Under the pieces are notes generated by a model. It was not told where the DNA came from and did no database searches. It saw only the letters and a program-made list of their open reading frames with translations. From Ignavibacteriales bacterium (GTDB lineage Bacteria; Bacteroidota; Ignavibacteria; Ignavibacteriales; SURF-24): a stretch of DNA of 50,019 bases. Below are positions 8,330-15,744 of the stretch, in pieces (the first letter of the stretch is position 1; each line of letters begins with the position of its first letter). Location of the stretch: contig JAPLFH010000053.1 of NCBI GenBank assembly GCA_026390815.1, positions 1 through 50,019 of the forward strand. Direction: 5' to 3'. The position numbers were made by a program, and so were the translations under genes.

Positions 8330-10123
8330 ATGGATCACTTACGGAATTTTTGCATTATTGCACATATAGATCACGGTAAATCTACTATAGCCGATTGCCT
8401 TCTTGCCAGAACCGGTACAATTTCGGAAAGAGAGTTAGTTTCCCAGGTGCTTGATGACCTTGATTTGGAACGTGAGCGGGGTATTACTATTAAATCGCAC
8501 GCAATCCAGATGAAATACAAAGCAAACGATGGGAGAGAATATACTTTGAACCTGATTGACACACCGGGACACGTTGATTTTTCTTACGAAGTTTCGCGCT
8601 CGCTCGCAGCTTGCGAAGGAGCTCTGTTAGTCGTAGATGCGGCGCAGGGAGTTGAAGCACAAACAATCAGCAACCTTTATCTTGCCATTGAAGCCGGATT
8701 AGAAATAATCCCGGTCATCAACAAAATTGATTTACCAAGTGCAATGGTGGATACAGTTAAAGGACAAATTATTGATCTTATCGGATGCGAAGATAGTAGC
8801 ATTTTGCTTGCGAGCGCAAAAACACGCATTGGGATTGAAGAAATTCTTGAAGCTATTGTAAAAAGAATCCCGCATCCAAAAGGTGAAATTGAAGAGCCGC
8901 TGCAGGCGTTGGTATTTGATTCTATCTTTGATGCCTATCGTGGCGCAGTTGCTTATGTAAGAATTTTCCACGGGATTCTAAAAGAAAAAGATCAAATAAG
9001 ATTTTTTGTAAATGATAAAACTGTTCTTGCCGAGGAGATTGGTATCCTTGGAATGAAAAGAATCAAAACGAAGGAATTGGTTGCCGGAGATGTTGGTTAT
9101 GTAATTGCCGGCATCAAAGACGTTCACGAAACTAAAGTTGGTGATACAATTACACTTGCCCGGAATGGTGCTGAACATCCGCTGCCTGGCTACAAAGAAG
9201 TTAAGCCGATGGTTTACAGCGGTCTTTATCCAACTGATGCCGATGATTACGAAGATTTACGAGATGCACTTGATAAATTCAGATTAAACGATTCTGCTTT
9301 AGTTTATTCGCCGGAAACTTCTGCTGCATTGGGATTTGGTTTCCGCTGTGGTTTCCTTGGTATGCTTCATATGGAAATTGTTCAGGAAAGACTTGAGCGG
9401 GAATATGATCAATCAATTATAAACACTCTTCCAAACGTTGAGTACCGGGTTTATTTGAAGAATGGCGATTTAAAGATTGTTGATAATCCTGCGGAAATGC
9501 CGGAGGTTGGGCAGATTGAACGAATAGAAGAACCGTATGTTAAAGCGCAGATTGTTTGTCCCAGCGAGTATGTTGGCAATTTGATGAAGCTTTCTATGGA
9601 TAAGCGCGGCATTTATAAAAACACGACATACATTGATCCGACCCGCGCGGATTTAACTTATGAGTTTCCCTTAGCAGAAATAATTTTTGATTTCTATGAT
9701 AAATTAAAATCGATGAGCCGCGGTTATGCTTCGTTCGATTATGAGTTTCTTGGATATCGCGAATCTGATTTAGTGAAGCTGGATATTCTGCTGAACGCTG
9801 AATCTGTTGACGCACTTTCCTTCATCGTCCATCGTATCAAATCTTATGAGTGGGGATTAAAAGTCTGTTCGAAACTTAAAGATTTGATACCGCGTCAAAT
9901 GTTTGAAGTTGCAATTCAAGCAGCGATTGGTTCTAAAGTAATTTCGCGCGCTAATGTAAAAGCATTAAGAAAAAATGTTTTGGCTAAATGCTACGGCGGC
10001 GATATTACTCGAAAGAGAAAACTGCTTGAGAAACAGAAGGAAGGTAAGAAACGAATGAAGCAGGTTGGCAATGTGGAAATTCCACAGGAAGCGTTTTTAG
10101 CTGTTTTACAAATTGAAGATTGA
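8330..10123 (+). CDS. lepA: Elongation factor 4 (LepA), ribosome back-translocase GTPase
   Basis: It is a full-length LepA of 597 residues, the usual family length. The P-loop AHIDHGKST is at residues 11-19, followed by the switch region [23 protein letters not shown] and [12 protein letters not shown]. The LepA-specific C-terminal tail is intact ([30 protein letters not shown]). The start is set at the ATG at 8330, which gives the canonical MDHLRNF opening. A TTG one codon earlier is in frame but unnecessary; AGGA lies just upstream. LepA acts on stalled or mistranslocated ribosomes. Here it heads a plus-strand cluster with two signal peptidase genes, a lepA-lepB order known from many bacteria. 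Confidence 0.97.
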   Translation: MDHLRNFCIIAHIDHGKSTIADCLLARTGTISERELVSQVLDDLDLERERGITIKSHAIQMKYKANDGREYTLNLIDTPGHVDFSYEVSRSLAACEGALLVVDAAQGVEAQTISNLYLAIEAGLEIIPVINKIDLPSAMVDTVKGQIIDLIGCEDSSILLASAKTRIGIEEILEAIVKRIPHPKGEIEEPLQALVFDSIFDAYRGAVAYVRIFHGILKEKDQIRFFVNDKTVLAEEIGILGMKRIKTKELVAGDVGYVIAGIKDVHETKVGDTITLARNGAEHPLPGYKEVKPMVYSGLYPTDADDYEDLRDALDKFRLNDSALVYSPETSAALGFGFRCGFLGMLHMEIVQERLEREYDQSIINTLPNVEYRVYLKNGDLKIVDNPAEMPEVGQIERIEEPYVKAQIVCPSEYVGNLMKLSMDKRGIYKNTTYIDPTRADLTYEFPLAEIIFDFYDKLKSMSRGYASFDYEFLGYRESDLVKLDILLNAESVDALSFIVHRIKSYEWGLKVCSKLKDLIPRQMFEVAIQAAIGSKVISRANVKALRKNVLAKCYGGDITRKRKLLEKQKEGKKRMKQVGNVEIPQEAFLAVLQIED

Positions 10124-10154
10124 TTAAACTTAGCGTGCTTTACGCCTACTCTGC

Positions 10155-10169
10155 TCCCGCTTAGCGGGA
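10155..10169. repeat. Small perfect hairpin between lepA and the first lepB
   Basis: TCCCGC and GCGGGA form a perfect 6-base stem around TTA, followed by CTTTGCGG. It lacks a T-tract, so it is more likely part of a dispersed palindrome or an mRNA-processing structure than a full terminator. Confidence 0.45.
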
Positions 10170-10198
10170 CTTTGCGGTTAGATTTTCAACTACAGAAG

Positions 10199-11170
10199 AT
10201 GCAAAAGAAAAAAATAATGGAGGATTTTTTGGACTGGAAAAAAGCATTAAGAAAATTTTTCGGAATTAGAACTGAAGAAGAATTAAAACAGAAGGAAGTT
10301 AAAACACCAAAGCAAAAAGCTAAACACTTTGTTGAAACGTTGTTGTTTGCTTTTATCGGTGCAATGCTAATAAAAACTTTCCTGCTGGAATCATCACGGA
10401 TTCCTACTGGTTCAATGGAAACTACAATTCTTGTAGGTGATTTTGTTTTAGTAAACAAAGTTATTTATGGTTCATCTTCTCCAAGAACAATTCCATTTAC
10501 TGATGTTAGGTTACCATATTTCACAACACCTTCTTTCCGCGAACCAAGGCATAAAGATGTTATTGTCTTTGAGTACCCCGGTGACAGAGAACAGTATAAA
10601 CCGGATGTTGTTCTCAGCTATGTAAAAAGATGTGTTGGATTACCTGGTGATACAATTCAGGTTAAAGATAAAGTTCTGTTTGTTAATGGCAAAGAATTCT
10701 GGCGACCGCCACACATTCAATATCTAACACCTCAGCCAATGCCGGTTGGATATGTTAACCCAAGAATTTTTCCAAAAGATGCGCCATGGAATGAGGACAA
10801 CTATGGTCCGCTTTACATTCCAAAGAAAGGTGATGTAATTAAATTAACCATTGATAATGTTGATCAATGGAAAACAATTATAGATCGTGAATTGGAAAAA
10901 GAGGATGCTGTAACAGTTGAAGGCAACCAAATCCAAATTGATGGCAAACCGGTTACATCCTATACCTTGCAGGATAATTATTATTTTATGATGGGAGATA
11001 ATCGGGATAACAGTTTGGATAGCAGATTCTGGGGTTTTGTTCCAAGAAGTAAAATAGTTGGAGAAGCTTTAATGCTTTATTGGTCGTGGGATCCATCAAT
11101 TCCATGGTCGCAATTTTTCGATCTTCTCGGTTCTGTTAGATTGAATAGAATAGCCAAACTAATACACTAA
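10199..11170 (+). CDS. lepB: Signal peptidase I (first of two tandem copies)
   Basis: Signal peptidase I cleaves Sec signal peptides at the outer face of the inner membrane. One transmembrane helix (ETLLFAFIGAMLIKTFLL) precedes the serine motif RIPTGSMETTILVGD, with nucleophile Ser72. The general-base lysine is Lys143 in YVKRCVGLPGD. The C-terminal box YYFMMGDNRDNSLDSRFWG is complete. The region between the catalytic residues is long, as in Bacteroidota-type enzymes. The frame is open from a TTG at 10172, but the ATGs at 10199 or 10217 give a more normal N-terminus, and 10199 is chosen. The copy at 11332 shares its whole architecture, so this is a tandem duplication. Confidence 0.93.
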   Translation: MQKKKIMEDFLDWKKALRKFFGIRTEEELKQKEVKTPKQKAKHFVETLLFAFIGAMLIKTFLLESSRIPTGSMETTILVGDFVLVNKVIYGSSSPRTIPFTDVRLPYFTTPSFREPRHKDVIVFEYPGDREQYKPDVVLSYVKRCVGLPGDTIQVKDKVLFVNGKEFWRPPHIQYLTPQPMPVGYVNPRIFPKDAPWNEDNYGPLYIPKKGDVIKLTIDNVDQWKTIIDRELEKEDAVTVEGNQIQIDGKPVTSYTLQDNYYFMMGDNRDNSLDSRFWGFVPRSKIVGEALMLYWSWDPSIPWSQFFDLLGSVRLNRIAKLIH

Positions 11171-11220
11171 TGAATTGATACCGGTTAATCGATAAAACCT
11201 GTTATTTGAATCGGATATTA

Positions 11221-11255
11221 AACCGTTGAACTCGTCAACCTCTGGTTGAACGGTT
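11221..11255. repeat. Imperfect palindrome between the two lepB genes
   Basis: AACCGTTGAAC and GTTGAACGGTT are inverted copies (10 of 11 positions pair) around an inner CAACC-TCT-GGTTG stem. There is no T-run. It resembles a dispersed REP-like palindrome rather than a terminator. Confidence 0.45.
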
Positions 11256-11331
11256 ATATTTGTTGGGTGATTTTAATAAATAAAATTTTTAATTCAAACA
11301 CGCATTGATAAATTAAATTTCTAAGACAGAA

Positions 11332-12216
11332 TTGACAGAAGAAACTAAACACGAAAAAAGTCCGACGGAAAAAATCAAAAGTTTTATCAGAGGACTTTTC
11401 TTCGCCATTCTGATCGCTTTCATTTTAAAGACTTTTTTTATTGAGGCTGTTAGAATTCCTACTGGCTCAATGGAAAATACGCTGCTTGTCGGTGATTTTC
11501 TTCTGGTAAATAAATTTATCTATGGACCAACCTCACCACGATATATTCCACTTACAGACATAGAACTTCCCTATTTTACATTACCTGCGATCAAAGATCC
11601 GCACCGTACTGATGTGATTGTTTTTGAATACCCGGGCGATAGAGATCGATTATTTCCGGAAGAAAAAGTGAATTATATAAAAAGATGTGTGGCTTGTCCC
11701 GGTGATACAATCAAAATCGTAAATAAAATTATTTATGTAAACGGCAAAGAATTTTTTAAACCTGAAAAACTCCAATTCACCGATTCCAGAATTCAACCAC
11801 CAACTTTTAACGATGCAAGAATATTTCCAAAAGGTTCTGGGTGGAATGCTGATAATTATGGACCGTTAGTTGTTCCTAAAAGTGGTGATGTTATTTATCT
11901 TACCAAAGACAACATTGAACAATGGAGAACTTTGATTAATAGAGAATATGGAAAAGCTGCAGTTCAGGTTGAAGGAAATTTTATTAAGATTGATGGAATA
12001 GCTGTAAAATCATACACCATTCAACAGGATTATTATTTTGCAATGGGAGATAACCGCGACAACAGTGCCGACAGCCGGTTCTGGGGATTTGTACCCAGGG
12101 ATAAAATTATTGGAAAAGCTGCAATCATTTACTGGTCGTGGGATCCAGCATTAACAAATATTTTTGATCTTCTCAAATCGGTTAGATTAAATAGAATAGC
12201 AAAATTAATAGAGTAG
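11332..12216 (+). CDS. lepB: Signal peptidase I (second tandem copy)
   Basis: The start is a TTG at 11332: the frame is closed by a TAA at 11314 and the next Met is inside the catalytic serine motif, so no ATG start is possible. The membrane helix is GLFFAILIAFILKTFFI. Catalytic Ser46 is in RIPTGSMENTLLVGD and Lys117 in YIKRCVACPGD. The box YYFAMGDNRDNSADSRFWG is intact. Both this copy and the upstream one look active, with an identical last stretch VRLNRIAKLI. Two peptidases may serve the heavy load of exported proteins in this organism, or they may differ in specificity; the sequence does not say which. Confidence 0.93.
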   Translation: MTEETKHEKSPTEKIKSFIRGLFFAILIAFILKTFFIEAVRIPTGSMENTLLVGDFLLVNKFIYGPTSPRYIPLTDIELPYFTLPAIKDPHRTDVIVFEYPGDRDRLFPEEKVNYIKRCVACPGDTIKIVNKIIYVNGKEFFKPEKLQFTDSRIQPPTFNDARIFPKGSGWNADNYGPLVVPKSGDVIYLTKDNIEQWRTLINREYGKAAVQVEGNFIKIDGIAVKSYTIQQDYYFAMGDNRDNSADSRFWGFVPRDKIIGKAAIIYWSWDPALTNIFDLLKSVRLNRIAKLIE

Positions 12217-12226
12217 TTAATTGGAA

Positions 12227-12259
12227 AAACCTTCGAGGTTCTCAAAACCTCGAAGGTTT
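12227..12259. terminator. Perfect 14-base hairpin after lepB; terminator or REP-like palindrome
   Basis: AAACCTTCGAGGTT (12227-12240) and AACCTCGAAGGTTT (12246-12259) pair perfectly around CTCAA. It starts 10 bases after the lepB stop, so it can end lepB transcription. The T-run is short, and being a long perfect palindrome it could equally be a dispersed repeat. Confidence 0.55.
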
Positions 12260-12396
12260 AAACGGGTTTTACCAGGTTACTGCTCAATACGGGACAAGAT
12301 TATTATTGAATATTACTTGCATCTTTCTAAAAGTTTTGAAATATTGCAACTGGATTTATTAAAAAGGTAAGTGTTAATTTAAAAAAGGGAAAAGTT

Positions 12397-12588
12397 TTGG
12401 AAGGTTTGCAATATTTAATTGATGAAAACGGTAAGAAAAAAGCGGTGTTATTGGATTTAGATGTTTACGCCGATAAATGGGAAGACATCTATGATATTCT
12501 TGTTTCTTATTCACGAAAAAATGAAAAGAAAGTCAGGTGGGAAGACTTAAAGCATGAAGTATTCGGGGCAAAGCAAAAAGCGAATTAA
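12397..12588 (+). CDS. Probable antitoxin of a type II toxin-antitoxin pair
   Basis: This small 63-residue protein starts at a TTG (12397); no in-frame ATG is available. It opens with LQYLIDENGKKKAVLLDLDVYADKWEDIYDIL, here split into an LQYLIDENGKKKAVLLDLD strand-turn-strand and an acidic helix. That pattern is typical of short antitoxins paired with RelE/ParE-type toxins (consensus-like Y-I-x-DE-x-G-x-x-x-AV). Its last 35 bases overlap the start of the toxin gene, so the two are translationally coupled. Antitoxins of this type bind the toxin and usually repress their own promoter; I could not identify an operator. The call leans on context and size. Confidence 0.65.
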   Translation: MEGLQYLIDENGKKKAVLLDLDVYADKWEDIYDILVSYSRKNEKKVRWEDLKHEVFGAKQKAN

Positions 12589-12838
12589 ATTTGATGTAGA
12601 ATTTTTAAGTTCAGCCGCTAAAGAATTCAGAAATTTACAGCATCAGGTACAACTATCTGCAAAAGAACACATTGATAATCTAATCACTAACCCATATTCA
12701 TATAAATCAAAGAAGTTAAAAAATTCTAATCTTTACAGAATAAGGATTGGAAAATATAGAATCATTTTTTTTATCGAAGAGAAGCGAAGCAAAATTATTA
12801 TTACAAAAATAGGTCATAGGAAGGAAGTATATAGGTAA
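12554..12838 (+). CDS. RelE/ParE-family toxin
   Basis: A 94-residue basic protein of RelE/ParE length. After a short lysine-rich start it has KFDVEFLSSAAKEFRNL (strand and helix 1), VQLSAKEHIDNL (helix 2) and NPYSYKSKKLKNSNLYRIRI. The signature strand pair GKYRIIFFIEEK and KIIITKIGHRKEVY closes it. The YRIRIGKYR and GHRKEVYR segments match the beta-sheet and catalytic-loop region of ribosome-dependent RelE mRNA interferases, whereas ParE poisons gyrase; which one applies cannot be decided here. The gene overlaps the antitoxin by 35 bases in another frame. A plausible terminator follows at about 12916. Confidence 0.8.
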   Translation: MKYSGQSKKRIKFDVEFLSSAAKEFRNLQHQVQLSAKEHIDNLITNPYSYKSKKLKNSNLYRIRIGKYRIIFFIEEKRSKIIITKIGHRKEVYR

Positions 12839-12915
12839 TAAAATATAGAATACATAAAAAATTAACGTAGTCTTTGGCTATGTTCTTATCCGAAAACTGG
12901 TAAATTTCAGGTATA

Positions 12916-12947
12916 AAGGAACAAATAAAAAGGTTGTTTCTTTTTTT
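12916..12947 (+). terminator. Weak intrinsic terminator after the toxin gene
   Basis: AAGGAACAA and TTGTTTCTT form a 9-base stem with one G-T pair around ATAAAAAGG, followed directly by TTTTTG. It lies about 80 bases downstream of the toxin stop. AT-rich and moderate in strength. Confidence 0.45.
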
Positions 12948-12980
12948 GTTTTAAAAAAATCATTAAAGTTCTTTTTGGGG

Positions 12981-13004
12981 CTGGCAAGGTCAACACCTTG
13001 CCAG
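12981..13004. repeat. Perfect 10-base palindrome
   Basis: CTGGCAAGGT and ACCTTGCCAG pair perfectly around CAAC. It is GC-richer than its surroundings and has no T-tract, so it looks like a dispersed intergenic palindrome. Confidence 0.5.
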
Positions 13005-13157
13005 AGTTTAGTTTTGGCAAACTTTCGCTGTCAATAAAATTTCTTAACTTCAACTTGATTTTAATATATGTAAAACACCATAAAAACAAAAAGTTAAGAA
13101 AGTTATAGTTTGTTTCATCCGAATATCAATTCATATTTACGTTTTATTGCCATTAAA

Positions 13158-15557
13158 TTATTTGCCAAACCGGAAATAAAGCAAATTGCTTTCAGCTTGC
13201 TGCCAGTCTATTGTAGTTGCCTCACTTGTTTTCCACTGCTGTGTTGCCTTATCAAATTGCCTTATAGTTGATTTAACTCTTTTTACGTATGGAGAAGATG
13301 CAGCATAGTACGATTGATGCAAGAACTTTTCCATATCAAGACTCATCTTTTCAATGGGAAGATTTTGCAGTTCCAGTTCATCCTTAACTTCGTAATCCGG
13401 GGGCGACCAATAAGTTTGCGTTGCTATCAGGTTTTCAACTTCAGTTACATCAGAAGAAACCTTTCCAGAAATTGATCCAGTGTAAAAAGATGAATCCTGC
13501 CCATAGACTAACACAAAATTATAATTATATGTAAATGATGTACCGGACCATTTTAACTGCATTGAAGGAATTGTATCAGCCTGATTCAGAAAAACCATAT
13601 CACCACCGCAGGAAACACACTTTTCAGGCAGCCAATTAAAATGACACCTGAGATGAATGTACATTTTTGTACAGCTAAGCAGTTCAGAAAGATCACCAAT
13701 AATAATATCCGCATATGAAAAAGCAAGTGAAACCAATTGCCCGGTTGTGTTATCATACAAATTACATTGAATAGAAAAATAACCTTCTCGTGTATATGTA
13801 TGGGTAACAGTGCTATCATTTATTTTAATTACATCCGGAGTGTCGTCTCCAAAAGTCCAAACATACTTTGCATTATTCGGAGCGCTGCCATTAGTACGCG
13901 CATAAAAAGTTAAAGGTTCATCCGGTTCAGCATTTATTTTAGGCGGATCAATATAAAATACTTTACTGGTTATTGTAAGCCATTTGAAATCGAGATAACC
14001 TGGTTTATTACCATTATATCCAACAATATAAAAACCAAGTTTATTCGTTCCAGGTTTTAACTTTAAGATGGCATGACCATCATTCCCACATTTTGCAATT
14101 GTATCTCCAAGTTCATTATAAACTTCAAAGTACTGTAAATGATTAGTAAAATTGATATAGCCTGTACATCCTTCGGAATAACAATCGATAGTTAAAGTAT
14201 CTTTATCAATGATCATTCCCTCATAGAGTGGCATTCCATCCGCAGATCGCCTTAGTATGTAATCAGGAAAAGTGTAGGGCGGGATTGTTCCAATAGTGCC
14301 ATCTTTAAATTCTTTAAATCTCGAACCTATTTGTGACCAGTTTATATAAGCAGTTTTAGCAAAATATCCAATCTCATCAAAATTGATTGATGATGTAGAA
14401 GCATTTAACGAAGAAGGATATGGAATAAATTTTCCATTTGAGTACTCAATTTTTCTTATTGATTTATCACCTGTTTTTGGTATTCTGTTATTTGGAAAAT
14501 TAGGATCTGCAATATAAAGTGCACCATCATTCATATTAACTTCATAACAAATTACAGCATGTGCTGCATTATTTGGTTGGCTTTGTCTTATTAGAACAAA
14601 CTGCGGCTCATTTGTTAAAAGCATTGATAAAGCGAAAGCCTTAAGAGTTAAATCAGGGTGATTAAACTGGTAAATCAGCATTTTAATCCAGTCATCCCAA
14701 TTAAAATCTCTTTGAATAACCGAAGCAAATTTATAACCCTTAGGATTATCTTGCCAAAGCAAATTTGGTTTTGTATTATCATTTACCAGATCAAATTTAT
14801 GAAACAGAGAAGGCTCACCTTTTAATTTTTGTTCAATATAGTACCACATCGCGGTCATACTTTGCCCGGCACATTGTCCTCCAGTTGCAATGTAACTTCC
14901 ATAATTTATAAACTCCCAATCGTCATACCCTGGTTGAAAACCACAAGTAATGGCGCCTAAAGATTTTAATTGTGCCTCATCAATAGAGCTAATTATGATG
15001 TTGGCTAAACTCATTTCACTTGCGGCTTTTTTCAATCCTGCTGCTGAAGTGCTATTAGAATTAAAATGTCTTGTAGAGATTTTTATTGAATTGCTGTCAA
15101 GTTCCTCAATTGGTAAACCTTCCAGCTTTCCTGTTTTTTCATCATAGAAAAATCCCATTGCAAAATGACCTTTAGGCAATTTGATTGGGATTTTTACCAT
15201 TATTCCGTAATTGGCATATCCACCTTCATATTTTATTTTAATCATTGGAGAAATCGGATTAAAATATTGTCCGAGCTGGTGAGTTTTTATTTCTGCATAA
15301 GAAACGCTGAAAGTTTTACTTTCATTAAATGAATTCGGTGGAACTGTTATTTCCATTTCATCTAACGGATCACCGGTTCTGCTAATCTTAATAGTTCCAC
15401 CACCTGTATTAACCACTTGGTTTATTAGATCGACGGAAGTACCTAATTCAATTTTGTTGCTATTTCCATCACCAGGTTCGGTTGGATTATCAGATTTTTT
15501 ACAGCTTGAAAAGAAAAGAAAAAATGCCGCAAGAATTAGAAAAAAATAATTTTTCAT
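13158..15557 (-). CDS. Large lipoprotein with Cys/His/Asp domain and PKD domain (paralogue A)
   Basis: The N-terminus is a lipoprotein signal (ILAAFFLFFSSCKKS, lipidation Cys19) followed by a short Pro/Gly/Asn linker. Residues about 40-165 form a ZU5-like beta domain (GGGTIKISRTGDPLDEMEI, VPPNSF, GHFAMGFFYDEKTGKLEG). Residues about 205-365 carry GGQCAGQSMTAMWYY with Cys229, His333 in AAHAVICYEV and Asp351 in IADPNFP. Their order and spacing suggest a papain/C39-like cysteine peptidase fold (inference). A PKD domain follows (YVWTFGDDTPDV). The remaining 200 residues are unrecognised. AGGG lies upstream of the ATG. An outer-membrane-anchored protein is likely. The next gene is a diverged paralogue with the same layout. 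Confidence 0.75.
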   Translation of the reverse strand: MKNYFFLILAAFFLFFSSCKKSDNPTEPGDGNSNKIELGTSVDLINQVVNTGGGTIKISRTGDPLDEMEITVPPNSFNESKTFSVSYAEIKTHQLGQYFNPISPMIKIKYEGGYANYGIMVKIPIKLPKGHFAMGFFYDEKTGKLEGLPIEELDSNSIKISTRHFNSNSTSAAGLKKAASEMSLANIIISSIDEAQLKSLGAITCGFQPGYDDWEFINYGSYIATGGQCAGQSMTAMWYYIEQKLKGEPSLFHKFDLVNDNTKPNLLWQDNPKGYKFASVIQRDFNWDDWIKMLIYQFNHPDLTLKAFALSMLLTNEPQFVLIRQSQPNNAAHAVICYEVNMNDGALYIADPNFPNNRIPKTGDKSIRKIEYSNGKFIPYPSSLNASTSSINFDEIGYFAKTAYINWSQIGSRFKEFKDGTIGTIPPYTFPDYILRRSADGMPLYEGMIIDKDTLTIDCYSEGCTGYINFTNHLQYFEVYNELGDTIAKCGNDGHAILKLKPGTNKLGFYIVGYNGNKPGYLDFKWLTITSKVFYIDPPKINAEPDEPLTFYARTNGSAPNNAKYVWTFGDDTPDVIKINDSTVTHTYTREGYFSIQCNLYDNTTGQLVSLAFSYADIIIGDLSELLSCTKMYIHLRCHFNWLPEKCVSCGGDMVFLNQADTIPSMQLKWSGTSFTYNYNFVLVYGQDSSFYTGSISGKVSSDVTEVENLIATQTYWSPPDYEVKDELELQNLPIEKMSLDMEKFLHQSYYAASSPYVKRVKSTIRQFDKATQQWKTSEATTIDWQQAESNLLYFRFGK

Positions 15558-15685
15558 GGCTTACCCTGCTATTTTATCTGCTGAAAAATAATTTAGATTT
15601 CTACTAAAAGTCAATAGCGCAATTGCATCATTTCAATTTTAACTTGCAAAGAAGTTTGATTGTGTTTTATTACTCTTATAAAAAA

Positions 15686-15704
15686 AGGCTGCAATTAGCA
15701 GCCT
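15686..15704 (-). terminator. Intrinsic terminator of paralogue B
   Basis: On the minus strand AGGCTGC-TAATT-GCAGCCT is a perfect 7-base stem followed by TTTTTTTATAAG (T-run about 15679-15685). It starts 40 bases after the stop at 15745, a textbook Rho-independent terminator. Confidence 0.85.
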
Positions 15705-15744
15705 CCAAAATTTTAATGAGAACTAATTATAAAAATCATTTTAG

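Larger units (their letters stand above)
12839..13157. other. Intergenic, 319 bases, with a terminator-like hairpin and a palindrome
   Basis: It lies between the plus-strand toxin gene and the minus-strand lipoprotein gene, so it is a convergent end region. It holds the hairpin at 12916-12947 and the palindrome at 12981-13004. No credible gene was seen; the minus-strand ORF in this gap lacks any ribosome site and overlaps both hairpins. Confidence 0.55.

Noticed and set aside
12907-13089. 60-codon minus-strand ORF in the gap after the toxin gene
   Set aside because: It overlaps a terminator-like hairpin and a perfect palindrome, and has no ribosome site or recognisable motif.
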